Shown here one piece after another: positions 7,060-12,542 of a stretch of DNA of 21,820 nt. Numbering within the stretch: position 1 is the first letter of the stretch; the number at the start of each line of letters is the position of its first letter. The position numbers were made by a program, and so were the translations under genes. Under the pieces are notes generated by a model. It was not told where the DNA came from. It saw only the letters and a list, made by a program, of their open reading frames with translations, and did no database searches. Where the stretch lies: NCBI GenBank assembly GCA_016931085.1, contig JAFGFO010000092.1, positions 1 to 21,820 of the forward strand, in the 5' to 3' direction. Source of the DNA: Thermoflexales bacterium (GTDB lineage Bacteria; Chloroflexota; Anaerolineae; Fen-1058).

Positions 7060-7578
7060 CATCACCCGCTTGACGCGCGCGCGGTTCTTGCTCAGCCTGG
7101 GCAAGATGGGCGCTTTGCCCTTGAGGAGCAACTGGGGGGCGGCGCTGAACAGCACCGGGTCCGCGAACAAGCTGCCCGAGCGCAGCAAGTACAATCCCAT
7201 CAAGCCAACCTCGTACATCTGGCCGGTCTGCCGGACGAGCGTCATAAAGATATCGTGGAACAAGGGCACGTTAGGCTCGGCCGGCTTGACGCCTTCGGCC
7301 AGCGCGATCTGCCGCAGCGCGTCCATCACGTGGGCGATGTCGATGTCGTTGGGGCAGCGCGCGCCGCACGTTTCGCAGCCGGCGCACAGCCAGATGTCCG
7401 GGCAAGTCAGGGCAGCTTCTTTTTGCCCTAGCTGCACCATCCGCAAGACGCGGTCCGGTCCATAACTCATCGCATAGGCTACCGGGCAGCCGGCGGTGCA
7501 CTTGTGACAGTGATAGCACAGCTCGGTCACTTCGCCAGAAAGCTCGTCGACTCGTTTTTGAAATGTCACGTCGAACAT
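7033..7578 (-). CDS. hdrC: HdrC-type heterodisulfide reductase-like subunit C (181 aa)
   Basis: Ferredoxin-like subunit that carries electrons from HdrA to HdrB. Two classical [4Fe-4S] motifs: Cys21, 24, 27, 31 (CYHCHKCTAGCP) and Cys65, 68, 71, 75 (CAGCETCGARCP). The roughly 100 residues after the second motif form a helical tail that is much longer than in the other HdrC of this window (134 aa). The end, VMEKEVGSKK, is encoded by a heptamer array, so the native C-terminus may have been replaced. AGAGGG precedes the ATG. It sits 47 bp after the 573-aa HdrA and 58 bp before hdrB, and with that hdrB forms the second HdrCB pair of the operon. Confidence 0.94.
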   Translation of the reverse strand: MFDVTFQKRVDELSGEVTELCYHCHKCTAGCPVAYAMSYGPDRVLRMVQLGQKEAALTCPDIWLCAGCETCGARCPNDIDIAHVMDALRQIALAEGVKPAEPNVPLFHDIFMTLVRQTGQMYEVGLMGLYLLRSGSLFADPVLFSAAPQLLLKGKAPILPRLSKNRARVKRVMEKEVGSKK

Positions 7579-7590
7579 AGGCCCTCTTTG

Positions 7591-7630
7591 TTACGTTTCA
7601 CGTTTTACGCATTACGTTTTACGTCTTATA
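7591..7630. repeat. Heptamer array between the 573-aa hdrA and hdrC
   Basis: About five and a half units of TTACGTT (TTACGTT, TCACGTT, TTACGCA, TTACGTT, TTACGTC, then TTAT). The array fills most of the 47-bp gap and reaches the stop codon of the 573-aa HdrA gene (7626-7628). It matches the heptanucleotide short tandem repeat class known from cyanobacteria and seen in many Chloroflexota. Confidence 0.85.
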
Positions 7631-9347
7631 CCAAGGCATCCGCCATAAACAAGATTTGCTCGGGCGTCCAATTGCGCACGATCGTGGCCTTGTTCGGGCA
7701 GGCCGCCGCGCACGCCCCGCAGGTCTGGCACAGGGCGGCATTCACCACGGCCAGGCGGCGCAGTGTGTCAATCTCGCGCGCGCCGTAAGGGCAAGCCGGC
7801 ACGCAGATCCCGCACGCGGAACACAACTCGGGGATCACCTGCGCCACCGTCGGCTCGGCTTTCATTTCGTCGTGGCTAAAGAGCTGCAGCACCTTGGCGG
7901 CGGCGGCGCTGGCCTGGCCGACCGTTTCCGGGATGTCCTTTGGCCCCTGGGCGGCACCGGCCAGGAATATCCCGGCCGTCAGACTTTCCACCGGGCGCAG
8001 CTTGGGATGTGCCTCGCTGTAAAAACCGTTGGCGTCGATGCTGATATGCAGCCGTTGGGCCAGCTCGCGCGCGGCCTGTGGCGCTGCCATTGGCGTAGCC
8101 AGCACCACCAGGTCGGCGGGAATTTCCACAGCGCGATTGCTCAGCGTGTCGCTGCCCCACACCACCACCTTATCGCCGTTGCCAAAGATCTTGCTGACCT
8201 TGCCGCGCAGGTACACGACGCGATAGTCCTGCATCGCCCGCTGCACGTACTCGTCATAGTGCAGGCCGGCCGAGCGGATATCGATGTAGAACACGTAGGC
8301 CTGGCCGCCTGGCACCCGCTCCTTGAACGAGGCAGCCTGCTTGGCGACGGTCATGCAACACACCTTGGAACAATACGGCACGCCGTGTGCGCCATTTCTT
8401 AATGGCGCGGGGTCACGCGAGCCGGCGCACTGTACCCAAACCACCTCGCGCGGGACACGCCCATCGCTGGGGCGACGCAGGTCGGCCCCCGCCGCCAACA
8501 TTCGCTCAAAGGCCAGGGCGTCAATCACGTCCGGGACTTGACCCCCTCCATACTCGGGCAGTCTCGACAACGGATAGCGCTCGTAGCCGGTCGCCACCAC
8601 CACCGCCCCCACGTCGAACGTCACGCTATCTTCCTCTCTATCTGTCTTCTCCACGCTGGCCCGGAAATTGCCCACGTAGCCATCCAACTGGGTCACCTGC
8701 GCCCCACACATCACCTGGATAGTGGGGTGCTCCATCACGCGCTGCACTCGCCGGGCGAGCACATCCGGCCCGGCCTCAAAATTGAGATAGCTGCCGCTCA
8801 GCTCGGCCATGTGCCCACCCAGGTGCTCGCTTCGCTCGACGAGGACCACGTTGTAGCCGGCGTCCGCGATATCCAGGGCGGCCGTTATTCCGGCGATGCC
8901 GCCGCCGATCACCAGCGCTCGCTTGGTGAGCGGCAGGCTCAGCGGGTCGAGCGCCTCGTTGCGCTTGACCTTTTCGACCATGGACTGGATGGTCAGGAGC
9001 GCCTTGTGCGTAGCAAGCTTGGGAGATTTCGCGTGTACCCAAGAGCACTGCTCGCGGATGTTGGCGCACTCTACCAGGTACGGGTTGAGGCCAGCGCTGG
9101 CGGCCGTGCGGCGGAAAGTCAGCTCGTGCATGGCTGGCGAGCAAGCCGCCACCACCACGCCGTCCAGCCCGTGCTGGCGGATGGCATCCCGGATCAACTG
9201 CTGGCCGGGGTCGGAGCAGGTGTATTTATAGGTCGTGGCCAAGACCACGCCGGGGTAGGCGCCGATTTGTTCGGCCACCTGCTCGACGTCAACCGTCCCA
9301 GCGATATTGAGGCCGCAGTGGCAGATGAACACACCGATCTTGCGCAT
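7626..9347 (-). CDS. hdrA: HdrA-type flavoprotein with N-terminal CHCG domain and C-terminal ferredoxins (573 aa)
   Basis: HdrA-family electron-transfer flavoprotein. Residues 1-130 are the N-terminal domain with CHCG (9-12), Cys44, Cys69 and Cys94, candidates for the family's N-terminal [4Fe-4S] site. The thioredoxin-reductase-like FAD domain starts at GGGIAG (148-153). CAGSRD (307-312) and YCSKVCC (325-331) follow, and the C-terminus has two [4Fe-4S] motifs (Cys509, 512, 515, 519 and Cys540, 543, 546, 550). It lacks the inserted ferredoxin and the DCxxC segment of canonical HdrA; both are present in the 447-aa protein encoded just upstream. The two genes may therefore act together as one split HdrA. 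Residues 313-322 are an extra loop encoded by a palindrome (8389-8408). The ATG has a poor ribosome binding site and the 79-bp leader holds a repeat and a hairpin, so translation may be tuned there. Confidence 0.94.
   Translation of the reverse strand: MRKIGVFICHCGLNIAGTVDVEQVAEQIGAYPGVVLATTYKYTCSDPGQQLIRDAIRQHGLDGVVVAACSPAMHELTFRRTAASAGLNPYLVECANIREQCSWVHAKSPKLATHKALLTIQSMVEKVKRNEALDPLSLPLTKRALVIGGGIAGITAALDIADAGYNVVLVERSEHLGGHMAELSGSYLNFEAGPDVLARRVQRVMEHPTIQVMCGAQVTQLDGYVGNFRASVEKTDREEDSVTFDVGAVVVATGYERYPLSRLPEYGGGQVPDVIDALAFERMLAAGADLRRPSDGRVPREVVWVQCAGSRDPAPLRNGAHGVPYCSKVCCMTVAKQAASFKERVPGGQAYVFYIDIRSAGLHYDEYVQRAMQDYRVVYLRGKVSKIFGNGDKVVVWGSDTLSNRAVEIPADLVVLATPMAAPQAARELAQRLHISIDANGFYSEAHPKLRPVESLTAGIFLAGAAQGPKDIPETVGQASAAAAKVLQLFSHDEMKAEPTVAQVIPELCSACGICVPACPYGAREIDTLRRLAVVNAALCQTCGACAAACPNKATIVRNWTPEQILFMADALV
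8389..8408. repeat. Short palindrome inside the 573-aa hdrA
   Basis: GCGCCATT-TCTT-AATGGCGC, a perfect 8-bp stem with a 4-nt loop, translated as APLRNGA between SRD and PYCSKVCC. The same core occurs at 9965-9984, 12313-12328 (opposite orientation of the loop) and 16097-16114. Confidence 0.8.
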
Positions 9348-9360
9348 AATATGTTTTTAT

Positions 9361-9442
9361 CCACGAATGGGGATTCGAAGCGAATCCCTTCGCGAATTTC
9401 CACCAATCTCGAATTATTTGTGTAAATTAGCGTAGATTAGCG
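9361..9442. repeat. Interspersed repeat with hairpin in the leader of the 573-aa hdrA
   Basis: An A+T-rich block of iterated GAATTT/AATTAGCG-like words. It contains a perfect 8-bp stem, GGGATTCG (9370-9377) with CGAATCCC (9381-9388), loop AAG. Its right end runs into the 447-aa hdrA gene: the stop codon (9427-9429) and the last residues, LSANLR, come from the repeat. It resembles common interspersed repeats of the CACGAATT/TTCGTG type (recognition from memory, not a search). Confidence 0.65.
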
Positions 9443-10770
9443 GACAATCCTTTGAACAGCGCCAGGACCTTGGCGGCCGCGCCGCTGGCCTGGGCGACCG
9501 CCTCGGGGATGTCCTTCGGCCCCGAGCCGGCGCCGGCGATAAACACGCCGGGCCGCGTGGTATTGAGCGGGTCGAGCGCGCCGTCAAGCGAAACGTAAAA
9601 GCCGTCCTCGTCCGCCTCCAAGCCAACGAGACGTTGCACACGCGCGCTGCCTGCCGCCGGCAGCACCGCCAGTGACAACACGACCATGTCCGCCGCGATC
9701 TCTATTTTACGTCCAGACAAGGTATCGCTGCCCCACACCATGACTTTGTCGCCGTCCTGGTAAATCTTGCTCACCTTGCCGCGCAGGTAGACCACGCCCT
9801 CGTCCTGCTGGGCGCGGTTGATGAATTCTTCGTAGCCCTTGCCGCCGGCGCGGACGTCGATGTAAAAGACGTATGGCTGGCCGTCGTGCACGCGGTGCTT
9901 GTACAGGATAGCCTGCTTGGCCGCGACCATACAACAAATCTTGGAGCAGTACGGCACACCGTGTGTGCCATTTCTTAATGGCGCAGAATCGCGCGAGCCG
10001 GCACACTGCACGAACACAATCTCTTTAGGCTCCCGCCCATCGGAGGGGCGCATGACTTTCCCGCTCGTCGGGCCAGAGGCCGAAAGCAAGCGTTCAAACG
10101 CCAGGGCATCGATCACGTCGGGCAATCGCCCTCCGCCATATTCTCCCAGGCGTGCCGCCGGGAACAAGTCATAGCCGGTGGCGACCACCGCCGCTCCCAC
10201 GCGTTCCTCGACGAGCCTATCGCCCTGCTCAAAGTCGATGGCGCCCGTCGGGCAAAACTTGGCGCAGGCGCCGCACTTGGCTTTGCCCCCCTCGGCCAGG
10301 CTTTTGAGCCGCACGCACAGCTCGGGATTGATCACCGGCTTGTTGGGCACGGCCTGCGGGCTGAGCGTGTAAATCGCTTTGAGCGTTCCCACACCTCGCT
10401 CAAACTCGGCCGGCGCTTTCCAGGGGCATTTTTCCTGGCACACGCCGCAGCCTGTGCAAAGCTCCCAATTCACATAGCTGGCCTTGCGGCGAATGGTGGC
10501 TGTAAAATCGCCAAGGCTACCGCTAATGGCCTCAAGCTCGCTGTAAGTATACAGGCGAATGTTCTCGTGGTGGCCAACCTCCACCGTGCGCGGCGTCAAG
10601 ATGCACTGCGCGCAATCCAGCGTGGGAAAGGTCTCGCTGAGCTGCGCCATGTGTCCGCCGATGGACGGCTGGCGCTCGACCAGCACCACTTCATAGCCGC
10701 TGTTGGCAATGTCCAACGCGGCCTGCATGCCCGCTATGCCTGCACCGATCACCAAAGCGCGATGGATCAT
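9427..10770 (-). CDS. hdrA: HdrA-like flavoprotein with inserted ferredoxin domain (447 aa)
   Basis: Short HdrA-family protein. It starts directly at the FAD site (GAGIAG, 9-14) and has the PTLDCAQC segment (Cys53, Cys56), a ferredoxin-type insertion with Cys105, 108, 111, 115 and Cys152, 166, 169, 173, then CAGSRD (256-261) and YCSKICC (274-280). It lacks the N-terminal CHCG domain and the C-terminal ferredoxins, which are in the next gene. It corresponds to the first HdrA module of the 1518-aa fusion, but without the NAD(P)H module. QmoA of sulfate reducers is also a short HdrA-like protein, but no qmoC or apr genes are seen, so an HdrABC role is preferred. Its ATG is 6 bp after the hdrB stop, implying translational coupling. 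Residues 262-270 are a palindrome-encoded loop; the extreme C-terminus is repeat-encoded. Confidence 0.93.
   Translation of the reverse strand: MIHRALVIGAGIAGMQAALDIANSGYEVVLVERQPSIGGHMAQLSETFPTLDCAQCILTPRTVEVGHHENIRLYTYSELEAISGSLGDFTATIRRKASYVNWELCTGCGVCQEKCPWKAPAEFERGVGTLKAIYTLSPQAVPNKPVINPELCVRLKSLAEGGKAKCGACAKFCPTGAIDFEQGDRLVEERVGAAVVATGYDLFPAARLGEYGGGRLPDVIDALAFERLLSASGPTSGKVMRPSDGREPKEIVFVQCAGSRDSAPLRNGTHGVPYCSKICCMVAAKQAILYKHRVHDGQPYVFYIDVRAGGKGYEEFINRAQQDEGVVYLRGKVSKIYQDGDKVMVWGSDTLSGRKIEIAADMVVLSLAVLPAAGSARVQRLVGLEADEDGFYVSLDGALDPLNTTRPGVFIAGAGSGPKDIPEAVAQASGAAAKVLALFKGLSANLR
9965..9984. repeat. Short palindrome inside the 447-aa hdrA
   Basis: GTGCCATT-TCTT-AATGGCGC, differing from the copy at 8389-8408 by one base in the stem. 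It is translated as APLRNGT at the equivalent codon position, between SRD and PYCSKICC. Confidence 0.8.
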
Positions 10771-10776
10771 GTCAAA

Positions 10777-11679
10777 TCAAGCGCGCGCGAACAGAGGCGC
10801 GGGGTCGACATAGTGACCCTCCAACGCCTGGGACTCGGCCGGCAGTCCAAGCGCCACCGCCAGCAGTTGGGTAAAGTACACGATGGGCAGCCGGGCGCCG
10901 GCGCGCGCCTGGGCCGCTTGCTTGTCCAGGTTATACTGGCACAGGGGGCAAGCCGTGACGATGGCCTGCGCCCCGGCCCGGGCCGCCTGCTCGACAATCG
11001 TTTGGCTCAGCGCGCGGGGCACGTCCGGCTGGCTGGCGGCCAGGTAGCTGCCGCAGCACTCGCTCTGAAAAGGAAATTCAACCGGCTCCGCCCCCACCGC
11101 GCGCAAAAAATCGCTCAAGATCGCGGGCGCTTCGGGGTCATCCAGCCCCATCTCGTCCGGCGGCCGCAGCAGCAAGCAGCCGTAATACGGTGCTACTCGC
11201 AATCCCTTCAAGCGTTCGGACCCGCCCGAATCGCTTATCTTTTGCCGCAGCGCGTCCCAGCCCAGCTCGTCGCGCAGCATCTCTAAGAAATGCACCACCT
11301 TGACCCTGGCCTGGTAGCTGGCGCCCAAGCTTGTGGCGTCGGTGCTGATGAACCAGTTGATGCGCTCGAGTTGCTCGGGGTGCTCCCGCAGCGCGATGCT
11401 GGTGCGCTTGAGCACGTTGTAGCAAATGGCGCACAGGGTCGCCAGGCGAGGCGGGTCGGCCTGGGGATCATTCTGCCCCTCGGCCTGGATCAGCACCTGT
11501 GCCGGCGCGACCAGCGCCATCGAGTTGTCGACCGCCAGCGGGAAGGTCGCGCCGCAGCACTGCCAGTCAGCCAATTCGTCCAGCGGCAGGCCGAGCGCCT
11601 CGGCCACCGCCCGACCCGACAGGTCGAAATTCTTGGCCTTGGTCGAAAGCGTACAACCGGGAAAATAAGGTGTGCCCAT
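10777..11679 (-). CDS. hdrB: HdrB-type heterodisulfide reductase-like subunit B (300 aa)
   Basis: Second HdrB paralogue of the operon. Both CCG domains are intact: Cys9, Cys41-Cys42-Gly, Cys83, Cys86; and Cys168, Cys208-Cys209-Gly, Cys244, Cys247. The first motif has a longer spacer than in the 283-aa paralogue (Cys42 to Cys83 is 41 residues against 36). All cluster ligands expected for the non-cubane [4Fe-4S] centres are present. The start codon abuts the hdrC stop (TAGATG), and the stop is 6 bp before the 447-aa HdrA gene, so hdrC, hdrB and hdrA are tightly coupled. The true substrate in this bacterium is unknown. Confidence 0.95.
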   Translation of the reverse strand: MGTPYFPGCTLSTKAKNFDLSGRAVAEALGLPLDELADWQCCGATFPLAVDNSMALVAPAQVLIQAEGQNDPQADPPRLATLCAICYNVLKRTSIALREHPEQLERINWFISTDATSLGASYQARVKVVHFLEMLRDELGWDALRQKISDSGGSERLKGLRVAPYYGCLLLRPPDEMGLDDPEAPAILSDFLRAVGAEPVEFPFQSECCGSYLAASQPDVPRALSQTIVEQAARAGAQAIVTACPLCQYNLDKQAAQARAGARLPIVYFTQLLAVALGLPAESQALEGHYVDPAPLFARA

Positions 11680-12084
11680 CTAAATCGAATATTTCCTGTA
11701 TCCGCCGATGATGGCCAGTTGTGGCAGCTCGGCCACCAGCTCATCTGGCAACTCGGCCATGCTTGGCGGGCGGATGCCGCGTTGCATGGCAATCGTGCGC
11801 AGCGCCTCCATCACGCGCGGCAGGTCCACGTCTTTGGGACAGCGGCTGACGCAGGTCAGGCAAGAAGCGCATGTCCAGATCGTGCGCGCCTCCAGGACCT
11901 CCTCCAGGCCCAGTTGGGCCAGCCGGATGACGGCGCTAGGCAGCATATCCAGCGCGTCTGCCACCGGGCAACCCGAACTGCACTTGCCGCATTGGTTACA
12001 GGCCAGCAGGTTTTGCCCGCTGATGGTCTCTACATCGCGAACGAACTCGCCCGCCACCGTTTGAATAGAGATCTGCGTTCGCAC
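11680..12084 (-). CDS. hdrC: HdrC-type heterodisulfide reductase-like subunit C (134 aa), first gene of the hdr operon
   Basis: Short HdrC with two [4Fe-4S] motifs: Cys29, 32, 35, 39 (CNQCGKCSSGCP) and Cys72, 75, 78, 82 (CASCLTCVSRCP). It is expected to relay electrons between HdrA and HdrB. It lacks the long C-terminal tail of the 181-aa paralogue. The start is GTG at 12084, preceded by GGGGGTGA; no in-frame ATG lies near. It is the first gene after a gap of about 460 bp, so it probably opens the transcription unit. A triple heptamer (12097-12117) overlaps the ribosome binding region. Confidence 0.93.
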   Translation of the reverse strand: MRTQISIQTVAGEFVRDVETISGQNLLACNQCGKCSSGCPVADALDMLPSAVIRLAQLGLEEVLEARTIWTCASCLTCVSRCPKDVDLPRVMEALRTIAMQRGIRPPSMAELPDELVAELPQLAIIGGYRKYSI

Positions 12085-12096
12085 GCTTTCACCCCC

Positions 12097-12117
12097 AACT
12101 CACGACTCGCAACTCTT
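12097..12117. repeat. Three heptamer units just upstream of the first hdrC
   Basis: AACTCAC, GACTCGC, AACTCTT: three 7-nt units directly before the ribosome binding site of the operon's first gene. This is the same class of heptamer repeat, with another unit sequence, as at 6990-7059 and 7591-7630. Confidence 0.6.
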
Positions 12118-12142
12118 AATAGTTTATCCGATTTTTCGTCAA
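12116..12142 (-). promoter_or_regulatory. Possible sigma-70-like promoter of the hdr operon
   Basis: On the minus strand TTGACG (12137-12142) is followed after 15 bp by TATTAA (12116-12121). The spacing is shorter than the ideal 17 bp and the -10 box overlaps the heptamer array, so the call is weak. A small dyad, CGATT...AATCG, surrounds the -35 box and could be an operator. It is the only reasonable candidate I see upstream of hdrC. Confidence 0.3.
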
Positions 12143-12184
12143 TCGAGAATAGGCACACGGTATTATTCTTCTAGCCCTTTTGGA

Positions 12185-12312
12185 CTAGGAGCTTGTCGGA
12201 GAGACGATTTTGTAGGGCGGCTTTCTACGCCAAAGGCGTCCTGCGGGTAGCCGCCAGGCTTGCGGCAGGTATGGAAACCTGCCCTACGGCGCTCCCTCCG
12301 ACAGCCTGCTAG
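12185..12312. repeat. 128-bp palindromic element with terminal inverted repeats (MITE/REP-like)
   Basis: The ends CTAGGAGCTTGTCGGAGAGA (12185-12204) and its imperfect inverse (12293-12312) form 20-bp terminal inverted repeats. Further in, TGTAGGGC and GCCCTACG also pair. The interior has a perfect small hairpin, GGCAGGT-ATGGAA-ACCTGCC (12264-12283). There is no coding capacity and no clear target-site duplication. It looks like a small non-autonomous repeat in the 460-bp gap between the giant gene and the hdr operon. Confidence 0.7.
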
Positions 12313-12328
12313 GCCATTAGGAAATGGC
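12313..12328. repeat. Short palindrome next to the 128-bp element
   Basis: GCCATT-AGGA-AATGGC, a perfect 6-bp stem. This is the intergenic copy of the palindrome that is translated inside two hdrA genes and the giant gene. It abuts the right end of the 12185-12312 element. Confidence 0.7.
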
Positions 12329-12380
12329 GGGCATAGAACCATTATACTTCAGGCCAGTGGGCTTGGCAACCCGAAAACAA

Positions 12381-12517
12381 ACCACGAAGGACACCTGCCC
12401 GGCGTGCCTCCATCGCGATGCCTGGCACGCCCCCGCTGCTATGCAGCGGAAAGGGCGAGTGATAGACAAGGCAAAGGACACGAAGAAATTCTTTGTGCCC
12501 TTTGTGTCCTTTGTAGT
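12381..12517. repeat. Inverted repeat of the CACGAAGGACAC family, interrupted
   Basis: ACCACGAAGGACAC (12381-12394) pairs with GTGTCCTTTGTAGT (12504-12517, two mismatches). Near the right end, AAAGGACACGAAGAA (12472-12486) pairs with the following CTTTGTGTCCTTT. About 75 bp of unrelated sequence lies between 12395 and 12471. It is the same family as 223-291. It follows the stop of the giant gene (12543), but no T-tract follows the hairpin in that direction, so terminator function is doubtful. Confidence 0.65.
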
Positions 12518-12542
12518 AAAAAAATCGCGTCTATGGCAAGGT

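Noticed and set aside
1131..7630. CRISPR array
   Set aside because: The repeats are contiguous 7-nt units without spacers, and no cas gene is present.
7626..10770. QmoAB of sulfate respiration
   Set aside because: The short HdrA resembles QmoA in size, but hdrB and hdrC with full CCG and ferredoxin motifs are adjacent, there is no qmoC or aprBA, and the second protein lacks the MvhD-like C-terminal domain of QmoB.
12466..12530. Rho-independent terminator of the giant gene
   Set aside because: A hairpin exists, but in the direction of transcription the T-run precedes the stem and none follows it. It belongs to an interspersed repeat family also found at 223-291.
12085..12542. tRNA or other structured RNA gene in the long intergenic region
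   Set aside because: The pairing seen is explained by the palindromic repeats; no cloverleaf or known RNA motif could be recognised.
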